This document shows, in pieces, positions 6,322 through 14,240 of a stretch of DNA of 16,051 bases. The stretch comes from Nocardioides sp. (GTDB lineage Bacteria; Actinomycetota; Actinomycetes; Propionibacteriales; Nocardioidaceae), in the NCBI GenBank assembly GCA_030145945.1, contig JASLDK010000019.1:1-16051 (forward strand), given 5' to 3'. Made by a program: the position numbers and the translations under genes. Under the pieces are notes generated by a model. It had not been told where the DNA came from, searched no databases, and was given only the letters and a program-made list of their open reading frames with translations. Every line of letters begins with the position of its first letter. Positions within the stretch are counted from its first letter, which is position 1.

Positions 6322-7683
6322 TCACAACCTCTTGGTCACCTCACCCGCGCCGAGCTCGTCCTTGCGTCGGTTGACGATGTGGAAGAACACGATGACCATG
6401 ATCGTGCCGAGCGCGATGCCGCTGAGCTCGAAGTTGTCGGAGAACTTCAGCGAGACGCCGCCGATGCCGGCGATCAGACCGCCGGCCAGGCCGACCATGT
6501 TGACCGGGTTGCCGAAGTCGACGTTGTTCTCGACCCAGATCTTGGCGCCGACGAGGCCGATCATTCCGTAGAGGACGACCGTGATGCCGCCGAGCACACC
6601 GCCCGGGGTCTGGTTGACGATCGCGCCGAACTTCGGGCAGAGACCGAGCAGGATCGCGACCACACCGGCGACGTAGTAGGCGGCCGTGGAGTAGACCTTG
6701 GTCGCGCTCATCACGCCGATGTTCTCGGCGTACGTCGTGGTCGGGGAGCCACCGAAGAGGCTGGCGAAGGCGGTCGCGATGCCGTCGGCGCTGATCGCGC
6801 GACCCATGTAGGGGTCGAGGTTGTCGCCGGTCATCTCGGCGACGGCCTTGACGTGGCCGGTGTTCTCCGCGATGAGGGCGATCACGCCGGGGAGGACGAG
6901 CAGGATGAAGGTCATCGAGAAGCTCGGGGCGTGCACGACGGAGACGCCGTCGGTGAGCTTGCCGCTCGGCAGGCCGATCCAGTCAGCCGCCTTGACCGGC
7001 GCCCACGACACGCGGTCGTGGCTGGTGGCCTCGGTCGCACCGCCGAGGACCGAGGTGATCGGACCCCAGATCTTGTCCGCGACGAACGAGAGGAGGTAGC
7101 CGAAGACGAGCGCGAGGAAGACCGCGATCCGCGAGAAGAAGCCCGGGAGCAGCACGGCGGCGGCAGCCAGGAAGGCCGCGGTGGCGATCGCGATCCACTG
7201 GTCCTGCGGCCAGTAGATGCCCGCGACGACGGGCGCCAGGTTGAACCCGATCAGCATGACGACCGCGCCGGTGACGGCCGGCGGGAGCACCTTGTGGATC
7301 ATGCCCGCACCCGCGAAGTGCACCAGGACACCGACGGCGGCGAGCACGAGGCCGGCGACCAGGATCGCGCCGGTCACGTGGGCCGAGTCGCCACCCTGCG
7401 CGCGGATGGCCGCGACACCACCCACGAAGGAGGCGCTGGTGCCGAGGTAGCTCGGGATCTTGTTGCTGCAGGCGATCAGGAAGCCGATCGTGCAGATGCC
7501 GGAGAACATGATCGCCAGGTTGGCGTCCAGGCCCATGACCAGCGGGAAGACGAAGGTCGCGCCGAACATGGCGACGACGTGCTGGGCACCGAGACCGATC
7601 GTGGGCCCCCAGGGCAGCCGCTGACGCGGCCCCACCGGCTGGCCGGGGGCCGGGTTGACGACCTCCCACTTGAACATCGACAT
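6322..7683 (-). CDS. NCS2-family nucleobase permease, uracil (UraA/RutG) type
   Basis: The 453-aa polytopic protein has about 14 hydrophobic segments, as expected for the NCS2 (nucleobase:cation symporter-2) fold. Diagnostic sequences are GLGAQHVVAMFGATFVFP near the N-terminus, AENTGHVKA (Glu273, TM8 region) and PTTTYAENIGVMSATKVYS (Glu320, TM10 region). In E. coli UraA the equivalent glutamates bind uracil. The ENIGVM form is that of uracil carriers; xanthine and urate carriers usually have NNG or QNxG there. I therefore call it uracil-type, without excluding other pyrimidine-like rings. AGGAGG sits 7 nt before the ATG at 7683. It is the first gene of the Mo-hydroxylase operon and presumably supplies its substrate. 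A 203-nt repeat-rich regulatory region precedes it. Confidence 0.93.
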   Translation of the reverse strand: MSMFKWEVVNPAPGQPVGPRQRLPWGPTIGLGAQHVVAMFGATFVFPLVMGLDANLAIMFSGICTIGFLIACSNKIPSYLGTSASFVGGVAAIRAQGGDSAHVTGAILVAGLVLAAVGVLVHFAGAGMIHKVLPPAVTGAVVMLIGFNLAPVVAGIYWPQDQWIAIATAAFLAAAAVLLPGFFSRIAVFLALVFGYLLSFVADKIWGPITSVLGGATEATSHDRVSWAPVKAADWIGLPSGKLTDGVSVVHAPSFSMTFILLVLPGVIALIAENTGHVKAVAEMTGDNLDPYMGRAISADGIATAFASLFGGSPTTTYAENIGVMSATKVYSTAAYYVAGVVAILLGLCPKFGAIVNQTPGGVLGGITVVLYGMIGLVGAKIWVENNVDFGNPVNMVGLAGGLIAGIGGVSLKFSDNFELSGIALGTIMVIVFFHIVNRRKDELGAGEVTKRL

Positions 7684-7731
7684 GCTGAGTCCTCCTGATT
7701 TGGGGTCGGTGCTGGGGCTCCGAGGACAACC

Positions 7732-7765
7732 AACCTATTGAGGGCCAGATCACACCTCACTGGCC
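7732..7765 (-). promoter_or_regulatory. Candidate promoter and operator of the permease operon
   Basis: On the minus strand TAGGTT (7737-7732) fits the actinobacterial -10 consensus TANNNT. The inverted repeat GGCCAG-N11-CTGGCC (7743-7765) covers the expected -35 position, where no good TTGACA match is seen, as is common at regulated promoters. The same half-site recurs upstream as CCAG-A-CTGG (7843-7851), inside a 9-bp direct repeat AGGGCCAGA (7741-7749 and 7839-7847). The leader would be about 40 nt to the ATG at 7683. A TTGGTT core just downstream of the -10 recalls the Bacillus PucR box, but this is a weak match. Confidence 0.4.
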
Positions 7766-7834
7766 ACTTTCGCCAAAGGCTCCCGGGGAACTGCTGTCGA
7801 AAGTTGCCCGCGGTTCGACACGGCGTACGTCGAC
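7766..7834. promoter_or_regulatory. Cluster of inverted repeats between the PucR-family gene and the permease
   Basis: Several perfect short dyads overlap here. TGTCGAA (7795-7801) pairs with TTCGACA (7814-7820) across a 12-nt spacer. ACTTTCG (7766-7772) pairs with CGAAAGT (7798-7804) across 25 nt. The palindrome GTCGAC lies at 7829-7834. The TCGAC-type half-sites suggest multiple sites for one dimeric regulator. As RNA they could also form a weak terminator for the upstream regulator gene. The rest of the non-coding stretch 7684-7886 shows nothing else that I can name. Confidence 0.35.
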
Positions 7835-7886
7835 CGACAGGGCCAGACTGGGAACCCGACTCGGCGCTGGGACCCGGTGGTGCGGC

Positions 7887-9200
7887 TCAGCGATTGACCA
7901 CCTCGAGGACCTTCAGTGCGACCGCGACGTCGAGGCGCAGGTTCTGGTCCGATGCGACCGGACCGAGCAGCCGCTCGAGCTTCCCGACCCGGTAGCGCAT
8001 CGTGTTGTAGTGGAAGAACTGCGTGCGTGCGGCCTCGGCCACGTTGAAGTTGGTGTTGAGCAGCACCTGCAGCGTCTCGCGCAGCGTGACCGCCTCCTCG
8101 GTGGGAGCCGCGAGATCACCGAGCACGTCGTGCGCGAACGCACGCAGCTCGTCGGTGTCCGGGACCATCGCGATCAACCGGTGCAGGCCCAGGTCGTCGA
8201 ACCAGGTGGTCGTGCTGCTCCCCCGGAACCGGCGCCCGACCTCGAGCGCGCGCCGCGCCTGGGTGTAGCTCTCCGGCAGCCCCGACGGTCCGGACGTCGC
8301 GCGCCCCACCCCAGCCGTGAACGGCCGGCGGCCACCGCCCTTGTCACCGGCGACGGCGTGGACCAGGCGTCGTACGAGAGCCGCCGTGGCGTCGTGGTCC
8401 TCGGCCGGAAGCACCGCGACGACCTCGGAGCCGAAGTCAGCGATCGGGATCGACTTGTCGGCCGATGCCGCGACCTGCCGCCAAGCGTTGGCGAAGCGCT
8501 CCTGCCACTGACGACGGTCCCCGACCGAGTCCGTGGACTGGTACGACGGCTGCTGGTCGATCTGCGCAGCGAGCACGATCGTCGGGCGGTCGAGGTCCCA
8601 GCCGAATCCGACGACGTGCTCGCGCACGAAGTCGTCGGTGCCGGCCCGGCCGAGGAAGACGTCACGCAGGAAGTCGCCGCGGTACTTGTTCTCGACCGCG
8701 GAGACCGCCTGCTCACGGGTGATCGAGAGCGACACCGAGGTCCCCGCACGCTGGAGCGCCACGATCTCCACGGGCGTCAGATCCCGCTCGGCGATCGCGA
8801 CGAGGTGGCCGAGCGGCTGGTTGGGCGCAGCCAAGGGCTCCCGGTGGATGTGGGCGCCAGCGATGGGCTGCCCCTCATGGCCACCGCGATCGCCGAGCCA
8901 CTCCACCCGGAGCCGTCCGGTCTCGTCGGTCAGCCCGGTCGTCACGATCCGCTCGCGCATCGCCGGGGCGATGCGGGCGGCGCGTTCGCGGCCGTCGGTG
9001 GTGGTGATCGCGACGTGGAGGTCGAGGGCGTCGCCGATGGCCTCGACCAGTTCGTCGAGACCCGCGCCGGCCAGCACCAGTTGGGCCAGCGCCTCGGCCA
9101 GCTGCTCCACATCCATGACGACATCGTCCGCGACACCGCCCTCGCCGGGGCCTATCAACTCTTGCCCGACTTCGCCCTGCACCTTGGCAATCCTCACCAT
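7887..9200 (-). CDS. PucR/CdaR-family transcriptional regulator
   Basis: The 437-aa protein has the layout of the PucR family: an N-terminal sensory region (about 30-170), a central CdaR GGDEF-like domain (about 200-330), and a C-terminal PucR helix-turn-helix. The last is in the final ~60 residues (LLNTNFNVAEAARTQFFHYN followed by TMRYRVGKLERLLGP), the best-conserved part of the family. Members act as ligand-responsive regulators of purine, allantoin, proline or sugar-diacid catabolism. It lies between the permease operon and the AllFGH-like operon and probably controls both (inference). The ATG at 9200 is chosen because TAAGGT ends 7 nt upstream, fitting either a leaderless -10 or an AAGGTG ribosome site. 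A later ATG at 9116 (MDVEQLAEAL) is possible, since residues 1-28 are not family-like; a GTG at 9242 is less likely. Confidence 0.9.
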   Translation of the reverse strand: MVRIAKVQGEVGQELIGPGEGGVADDVVMDVEQLAEALAQLVLAGAGLDELVEAIGDALDLHVAITTTDGRERAARIAPAMRERIVTTGLTDETGRLRVEWLGDRGGHEGQPIAGAHIHREPLAAPNQPLGHLVAIAERDLTPVEIVALQRAGTSVSLSITREQAVSAVENKYRGDFLRDVFLGRAGTDDFVREHVVGFGWDLDRPTIVLAAQIDQQPSYQSTDSVGDRRQWQERFANAWRQVAASADKSIPIADFGSEVVAVLPAEDHDATAALVRRLVHAVAGDKGGGRRPFTAGVGRATSGPSGLPESYTQARRALEVGRRFRGSSTTTWFDDLGLHRLIAMVPDTDELRAFAHDVLGDLAAPTEEAVTLRETLQVLLNTNFNVAEAARTQFFHYNTMRYRVGKLERLLGPVASDQNLRLDVAVALKVLEVVNR

Positions 9201-9237
9201 TCGATGCACCTTACCCAGCCCGTTAGCGTCCGTGAGG
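9200..9237. promoter_or_regulatory. Compact divergent promoter between the regulator and the AllFGH-like operon
   Basis: On the minus strand TAAGGT (9213-9208) ends 7 nt before the regulator ATG at 9200. On the plus strand TAGCGT (9224-9229) ends 7 nt before the GTG at 9237. Both match TANNNT at the spacing expected when transcription begins on the start codon, so both mRNAs may be leaderless. The two -10 elements are only 10 bp apart, so each polymerase would cover the other's -35. TGCACC repeats at 9178, 9205 and 9238 are possible binding sites. No good -35 was found for either side. Confidence 0.4.
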
Positions 9238-10022
9238 TGCACCAGCCGGATTCATCGGTCGACATCACCGTGGCAGGCGCGGGTTCGCCCGCCCTGCGAG
9301 CGGTGCTCGATGGGCCCATCCGGACGGGCACCGTGGTCCACGCAGGTCGACAGGCCGTGTACGTCGACCTGGCGCTCCCGGGGACGGGAGGCTTCGTCGG
9401 CATCCTGGCCCGCGACGCAGTGCAGGTGCCCTGCGGGATCGCGACCACGCTCGGCGAACTGCCCGACATCCCGTTCGGCACCGCGGTCACCGTCGGTGAC
9501 GGAAGGCTCCACACGGACGGTCTGGACGTCCGGATCAGCCGACTGGTCTCCTTCGCCATGCCCCGCCTCGACGATGCCGCCGTCGACCGCCTGCTCACCG
9601 TGCCCGCCGACCTCTCCCCCGCTCGACGGCAACTGCCCGCGGACGCCTTGGCTCGACTCGGCCTGGGCGACCCCGCCGCCGTGCCGGACCTCGTCGGACG
9701 CGGCGACGGCCTCACCCCCGTCGGTGACGACGTGCTCGCAGGATGGCTGGTCGCCGCCCGCGCCCTCGGCACCGACACCGGTCCCGTGGCCGAAGCCGTC
9801 CACGCCCACCTGCACCGGACGACCGGCCTGTCGGCGGCGTTGTTGCGTCACGCGGTCGCCGGCGACGTGATCGCGCCGTTCCGCACCGCCCTGACGAAGG
9901 GCGACGCGGCCGCGGTCGGCGTACTGCTCTCCGTTGGACACACCTCCGGCGCCGGGATGCTCCTCGGCGCCCAACTCGCCCTCACACCCACCCATGAAGT
10001 CCTTGAAGGGAGCACTCGATGA
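9237..10022 (+). CDS. DUF2877 protein, AllH (YlbF)-like oxamate carbamoyltransferase subunit
   Basis: The 261-aa protein matches the DUF2877 family, whose E. coli member YlbF/AllH is reported as one of three subunits of oxamate carbamoyltransferase. Recognisable family motifs are GRGDGLTPVGDDVLAGWL (154-171) and SVGHTSGAGMLLG (232-244), which parallel GKGPGLTPSHDD and LGHTSGADTLLG of E. coli as I recall them. The gene starts a three-gene set linked by ATGA overlaps with fdrA and the DUF1116 gene, the same trio found together in E. coli. The start is uncertain. GTG 9237 has a leaderless -10 at the right spacing. ATG 9204 would add 11 residues and has no ribosome site. The open frame further upstream is antisense to the regulator and is not used. 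The substrate here need not be oxalurate/oxamate. Confidence 0.87.
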   Translation: MHQPDSSVDITVAGAGSPALRAVLDGPIRTGTVVHAGRQAVYVDLALPGTGGFVGILARDAVQVPCGIATTLGELPDIPFGTAVTVGDGRLHTDGLDVRISRLVSFAMPRLDDAAVDRLLTVPADLSPARRQLPADALARLGLGDPAAVPDLVGRGDGLTPVGDDVLAGWLVAARALGTDTGPVAEAVHAHLHRTTGLSAALLRHAVAGDVIAPFRTALTKGDAAAVGVLLSVGHTSGAGMLLGAQLALTPTHEVLEGSTR

Positions 10023-11497
10023 GTGTCGAACACGTCGAGATCCGAGCCGGCGCATACGCCGACAGCGTGGCACTGCTGCAGGTCAGTCGTGACGTCGCCG
10101 CCACCCCCGGCGTCCGTGCCGCGCAGGTCGCGATGGCGACGGAGCTGAATGTGGAGGTGCTGCAGGGAATGGGGTTCACGCTTCCCGACGCCAGCCCCAA
10201 CGACATGCTGGTCGCGCTTCGGCTCGACGACGAGTCGGCGCTGCCGGCCGCGCTCGCCGCGGTCGACGCGGCGCTCGCGGCTGCCCGCAAGGGCTCCTCC
10301 GGCGGCGAGGTCACCGAACCTCCCCGCACCACCGCCTCCGCCTTGCGCCGTGAGGGCGGCAACCTGGCGCTGGTCTCGGTCCCGGGCGCCTCGGCTCTGG
10401 TCGAGGCGATGGACGCCATCGACGCTGGCGTCGACGTGATGATCTTCAGCGACAACGTGCCCGTCGAGCAGGAGCTCGCGATGAAGCGGATCGCACGCGA
10501 CCGTGGCCTTCTCGTGATGGGTCCGGACTGCGGCACTGCCGTCGTCGGTGGCGTCGGCCTCGGCTTCGCCAACACCGTCACCCCGGGCCGGGTGGGCGTC
10601 GTCGCCGCGTCCGGCACCGGATGCCAGCAGATCCTGGCCCTCCTCGACGCCGCCGGTGTCGGGGTCGCGGCTGCCCTCGGCGTCGGCGGACGTGACCTGT
10701 CCGCGGCCATCGGCGGCCTCTCCACGATGACCGCACTCGACCGCTTGGACGCGGACCCGTCGGTCGAGCAGATCGTCGTCGTCTCCAAGCCCCCGGCCGC
10801 GGAGGTCGCTGCCGCTGTCGAGGAGTACGCCGCCAAGCTGGACACGCCTGTCCGGTTCGCGCTGCTCGGTGCCGGCCAGCCGGACCTGACCACGCAGGCC
10901 GAAGCCCTGCTGGGCGACCTCGGTGTGGCGGTCCCGACCTGGCCGACGTGGGGCGTCCCGGCCGAGTCGGCGGGAGGCGACTCACTGCGTGGTCTCTTCG
11001 TCGGCGGCACCCTGTGCGACGAGGCGATGCTGATGGCCGCAGCCGAGCTCGGCCCGATCCGCAGCAACATCCCGCTCTCCCCCGAGCTCGCGCTCGACAG
11101 CAGCCTGCTGAGCGAGTCGCACCTGATGATCGACTTCGGCGACGACGGCCTCACCCGCGGGCGCGCCCACCCGATGATCGACCCGACCCTGCGCCTCGAG
11201 CACCTCGCCCGCGTGGCCGAGGACCCCGCCACGGCGGTGATCTTGATGGACGTCGTGCTCGGATACGGCGCCCAGGACGACCCCGCCGCCGAGCTCGCCC
11301 CGGCGATCGCGTCGGCCCGCGCCGCACGCAACGTCCCGGTCGTCGTCGCCTGCGTCGGAACCTCCACCGACCCGCAGGGCCTGACCCGTCAGGCGGAGGC
11401 GCTGGCCGCCGCCGGCGCTGAGGTCCACCTGTCCAATGCGGCTGCCACCCGCCGCGCGATCGCTCTCACCAATGTCACCGACGGAGGCCCCCGATGA
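10019..11497 (+). CDS. fdrA: FdrA (AllF)-like protein, acyl-CoA synthetase alpha-type fold
   Basis: The 492-aa protein is FdrA-like and related to succinyl-CoA synthetase alpha subunits. It shows a first Rossmann region with VMGPDCGTA (166-174, cf. GPNCPG in SCS), then VAASGTGCQQ (195-204), GVGGRDLS (221-228), and a second half with IDFGDDGLTRGRAHPMIDP (371-389), whose His384 sits in the conserved HPMIDP segment. E. coli FdrA/AllF is a subunit of oxamate carbamoyltransferase (oxalurate + phosphate to oxamate + carbamoyl phosphate). The ATG at 10019 overlaps the upstream stop (ATGA), with GAAGGGAG as ribosome site; the downstream gene overlaps likewise. It is shorter than E. coli FdrA (about 555 aa from memory). 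The old name refers to a cell-division suppressor effect and says nothing about its chemistry. Confidence 0.92.
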   Translation: MSVEHVEIRAGAYADSVALLQVSRDVAATPGVRAAQVAMATELNVEVLQGMGFTLPDASPNDMLVALRLDDESALPAALAAVDAALAAARKGSSGGEVTEPPRTTASALRREGGNLALVSVPGASALVEAMDAIDAGVDVMIFSDNVPVEQELAMKRIARDRGLLVMGPDCGTAVVGGVGLGFANTVTPGRVGVVAASGTGCQQILALLDAAGVGVAAALGVGGRDLSAAIGGLSTMTALDRLDADPSVEQIVVVSKPPAAEVAAAVEEYAAKLDTPVRFALLGAGQPDLTTQAEALLGDLGVAVPTWPTWGVPAESAGGDSLRGLFVGGTLCDEAMLMAAAELGPIRSNIPLSPELALDSSLLSESHLMIDFGDDGLTRGRAHPMIDPTLRLEHLARVAEDPATAVILMDVVLGYGAQDDPAAELAPAIASARAARNVPVVVACVGTSTDPQGLTRQAEALAAAGAEVHLSNAAATRRAIALTNVTDGGPR

Positions 11498-12906
11498 CCA
11501 ACACACCGCTGCCCAGCGTCGCTCCCACCGGGGTCGCCACCGTCGGCGCCGACATGTTCGCCAACGCTGTCGAGGCCCAGGCCGTGCCCGCGGGCCGGGT
11601 CGACTGGAAGCCCCCGATGGACGGCACCGTCGAGGACCTCGCGACCGTCGCAGCAGACCCGCTGCGCCGCGACGCCAATGCGCTCGCCGTCTCCCGGATG
11701 CTCGACGTGCAGGCGATGCTCGTCGGCGTCGCGCCGGCCTCCGAGTTGCTCGGCCTCGAGAAGGGTCAGTTCCTGCACGCAGGTCCGCCCATCGAGTGGG
11801 CTCGTGCCTCCGGACCCCTGCGCGGCGGGCTGATGGCCGCCGCCGCCTTCGAGGGCCTCGTCGAGGACCCCGAGGACGCAGCAGCGCTGTTCGAGGCCGG
11901 CACCGACGTCAGCCTCGAACCCTGCCACCACCGCAGCACCGTCGGACCGATGGCCGGCGTCGTCTCGCCGTCCATGTGGATGTTCATCCTCGAGGACCCG
12001 GCCACCGGTCGGCGTACGTATTGCTCGTTGAACGAGGGGCTCGGCAAGGTCCTGCGGTACGGCGCCTACGGCCCGGAGGTACTGCAGAAGCTGCGCTGGA
12101 TGCGCGACGTCCTCGGCCCGTTGCTCGGTGAGGCGATCGAGGCCGCCGGCCCGATCGACGCCACGGCGATCCTCGGCCAGATGCTGCAGATGGGCGATGA
12201 GGCGCACAACCGCAACCGGGCCGGCACCCTGATGCTGCTGCGCGACATCGCGCCGTCGCTGGTCCGCTCCTCGCGTTCGGCCGAAGAGATCGCCGAGGCG
12301 TTCGCGTTCATGGGCGCCAACGACCACTTCTTCCTCAACGTCGCGATGCCCGCCTGCAAGCTGGCGCTCGACGCCGCCCGCGACATCCCCGGCTCGACCA
12401 TGGTCGTCGCGATGGCCCGCAACGGCACGGACTTCGGGATCCAGGTCTCCGGCACCGGCGACCAGTGGTTCACCGGCCCCGCCCAGCTCGCCGACGGCCT
12501 GTTCCTCGGCGACTACGGCCCCGACGACGCCAACCCCGACATCGGCGACTCCGCCATCACCGAGACCGCCGGCATCGGCGGCTTCGCGATGGCCGCTGCT
12601 CCCGCGATCGTCCGGTTCGTCGGAGGCACCGTGCCGGACGCGCTCGCGACCAGCCGCCGCATGCGGGAGATCACGATCGGCGAGAACAACCGCTGGCCGA
12701 TCCCGGTCCTGGACTTCGCCGGTGCCGCGACCGGCATCGACGTGTCCGCCGTGTGCCGCACCGGCATCCTGCCCCAGATCAACACCGGCATGGCCGGCAA
12801 GGTCGCGGGCACCGGTCAGGTCGGCGCCGGCCTGGTCACCCCGCCCGCGTCGATCTTCCCGGCGGCACTGGCCGAGTTGGCCCGGCGTACCCGCGACCGC
12901 GGCTGA
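11494..12906 (+). CDS. DUF1116 protein, AllG (YlbE)-like oxamate carbamoyltransferase subunit
   Basis: The 470-aa protein belongs to DUF1116, whose E. coli member YlbE/AllG is part of the three-subunit oxamate carbamoyltransferase. Conserved-looking stretches rich in polar and catalytic-type residues are LHAGPPIEWARASGPLRGG (94-112), EPCHHRSTVGPMAGVVSPSM (142-161), CSLNEGLGKVLRYGAYGPEV (177-196), QMGDEAHNRNRAG (232-244) and NDHFFLNVAMPACK (276-289). The His145/His146 and GDEAHNRN segments are good candidates for phosphate or substrate contacts (inference). The ATG at 11494 overlaps the fdrA stop, with GGAGG 6 nt upstream. The N-terminal ~35 residues look family-variable. This is the last gene of the plus-strand operon and is followed by a short hairpin before the convergent deoA. 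No carbamate kinase gene follows it. Confidence 0.9.
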   Translation: MTNTPLPSVAPTGVATVGADMFANAVEAQAVPAGRVDWKPPMDGTVEDLATVAADPLRRDANALAVSRMLDVQAMLVGVAPASELLGLEKGQFLHAGPPIEWARASGPLRGGLMAAAAFEGLVEDPEDAAALFEAGTDVSLEPCHHRSTVGPMAGVVSPSMWMFILEDPATGRRTYCSLNEGLGKVLRYGAYGPEVLQKLRWMRDVLGPLLGEAIEAAGPIDATAILGQMLQMGDEAHNRNRAGTLMLLRDIAPSLVRSSRSAEEIAEAFAFMGANDHFFLNVAMPACKLALDAARDIPGSTMVVAMARNGTDFGIQVSGTGDQWFTGPAQLADGLFLGDYGPDDANPDIGDSAITETAGIGGFAMAAAPAIVRFVGGTVPDALATSRRMREITIGENNRWPIPVLDFAGAATGIDVSAVCRTGILPQINTGMAGKVAGTGQVGAGLVTPPASIFPAALAELARRTRDRG

Positions 12907-12907
12907 T

Positions 12908-12927
12908 CAGCAGTTGATCGACTGCTG
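12908..12927. terminator. Bidirectional hairpin between the DUF1116 gene and deoA
   Basis: CAGCAGT (12908-12914) and ACTGCTG (12921-12927) form a 7-bp perfect stem with a 6-nt loop, in the 23-nt gap between two convergent stop codons. No T-tract is present on either strand. Its position fits a shared terminator for the AllFGH-like operon and the cdd-deoA operon, though the stem is short. Confidence 0.55.
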
Positions 12928-12929
12928 CA

Positions 12930-14240
12930 TCAACTGACGCGGTCGATGACCAGCGGGCCCGGCACGTGCGTGGTGCCGGGCGCCGCGAGGTCATAGCCAC
13001 CCTCGAGCGCAGCGAGGGCTCTCTCGAAGCGCTCGGGGGTGTCGGTGTGCAGGGTGAACAACGGCTCCCCGGCGCGCACGGAGTCACCGGGACGGGCGTG
13101 CCACACGACGCCGGCCCCGGCCTGCACCGGGTCCTCCTTGCGTTCGCGACCGGCGCCCAGGCGCCAGGCGGCGAGGCCGACGGAGAGCGCGTCGAGCCGG
13201 GTCAGGACTCCGTCCGACGCCGCCGTCACGACGTGCTGCTCGCGCGCGACCGGGAGCGCCGCGTCGGGATCCCCTCCCTGTGCGCGGATCATCGCCTTCC
13301 AGGCATCCATCGCGGAGCCGTCGGCGAGCTTGTCGGCGGGGTCGATGTCGTCGCGGCCCGCTCCGGCGAGCATCTCGCGGGCCAGGGCGAGGGTCAGCTC
13401 GACCACGTCGGCAGGCCCGCCCCCGGCCAGGACCTCGACGGACTCGGCGACCTCGATCGCGTTGCCGGCGGTGAGGCCGAGCGGGACGGACATGTCGGTG
13501 AGCAGGGCGACGGTGTTGACCCCGGCGTCCTTGCCGAGCGTCACCATGACCTCGGCGAGCTCGCGAGCCTTGCCGATGTCCTTCATGAAGGCTCCGCTGC
13601 CGACCTTGACGTCGAGCACCAGCGCGCCGGTGCCCTCGGCGATCTTCTTGCTCATGACCGACGAGGCGATCAGCGGGATCGCCTCGACCGTGCCGGTGAC
13701 GTCGCGCAACGCGTAGAGCTTCTTGTCGGCGGGCGCGAGACCGTCCCCGGCCGCGCAGATCACTGCACCGACGGACTCCAGCTGCGCCAGCATCTCGTCG
13801 TTGGACAGGGCTGCCCGCCATCCGGGGATCGACTCGAGCTTGTCGAGGGTGCCGCCGGTGTGGCCCAGACCCCGCCCTGACAGCTGGGGCACGGCAACCC
13901 CGCAGGCCGCGACGAGGGGCGCGAGCGGCAGCGTGATCTTGTCGCCGACGCCGCCCGTGGAGTGCTTGTCGGCCGTGGGACGCGACAGGGAGGAGAAGTC
14001 CATCCGCTCACCCGAGGCGATCATCGCGCCCGTCCAGTCGGCGATCTCGCGCCGGTCCATGCCGTTGAGCAGGATCGCCATCAACAGCGACGACATCTGC
14101 TCGTCGGCGACCGCGCCGCGGGTGTAGGCGTCGATCACCCAGTCGATCTGGCTGCGCGACAGGGTTCCGGAATCGCGCTTGGCGAGGATGACCTCGACGG
14201 CGTCGTGCGGAGCAGCGGCGGGGGCGTTGATGGTGGTCAC
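12930..14240 (-). CDS. deoA: Thymidine (pyrimidine-nucleoside) phosphorylase
   Basis: The 436-aa product fits the thymidine/pyrimidine-nucleoside phosphorylase family, which cleaves (deoxy)uridine or thymidine with phosphate to free base and sugar 1-phosphate. Visible motifs are KHSTGGVGDKITLPLAP (92-108), the family signature SGRGLGHTGGTLDKLE (121-136), and MSKKIAEG...LDVKVGSGAFMKD around the substrate lysine. The C-terminal a/b domain has the usual ARPGDSVRAGEPLFTLHTD strand. The open frame reaches 14393, but those extra residues (Arg/Cys/Pro rich) are antisense-style noise overlapping cdd. The GTG at 14240, overlapping the cdd stop as GTGA, gives the normal N-terminus. It probably depends on translational coupling, as no Shine-Dalgarno is seen. 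DeoA and Pdp types cannot be separated with certainty here. Confidence 0.94.
   Translation of the reverse strand: MTTINAPAAAPHDAVEVILAKRDSGTLSRSQIDWVIDAYTRGAVADEQMSSLLMAILLNGMDRREIADWTGAMIASGERMDFSSLSRPTADKHSTGGVGDKITLPLAPLVAACGVAVPQLSGRGLGHTGGTLDKLESIPGWRAALSNDEMLAQLESVGAVICAAGDGLAPADKKLYALRDVTGTVEAIPLIASSVMSKKIAEGTGALVLDVKVGSGAFMKDIGKARELAEVMVTLGKDAGVNTVALLTDMSVPLGLTAGNAIEVAESVEVLAGGGPADVVELTLALAREMLAGAGRDDIDPADKLADGSAMDAWKAMIRAQGGDPDAALPVAREQHVVTAASDGVLTRLDALSVGLAAWRLGAGRERKEDPVQAGAGVVWHARPGDSVRAGEPLFTLHTDTPERFERALAALEGGYDLAAPGTTHVPGPLVIDRVS

Noticed and set aside
6316..7698. 460-codon plus-strand frame preceded by AAGGAGG
   Set aside because: It is antisense to the NCS2 permease, and the product is a hydrophilic Asp/Arg/Gly string. 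The apparent ribosome site is the complement of the stem that masks the FAD-subunit start.
8010..9203. Long upstream extension of the DUF2877 frame
   Set aside because: The extension is antisense to the PucR-family regulator and does not resemble DUF2877; the family homology begins only after about 9250.
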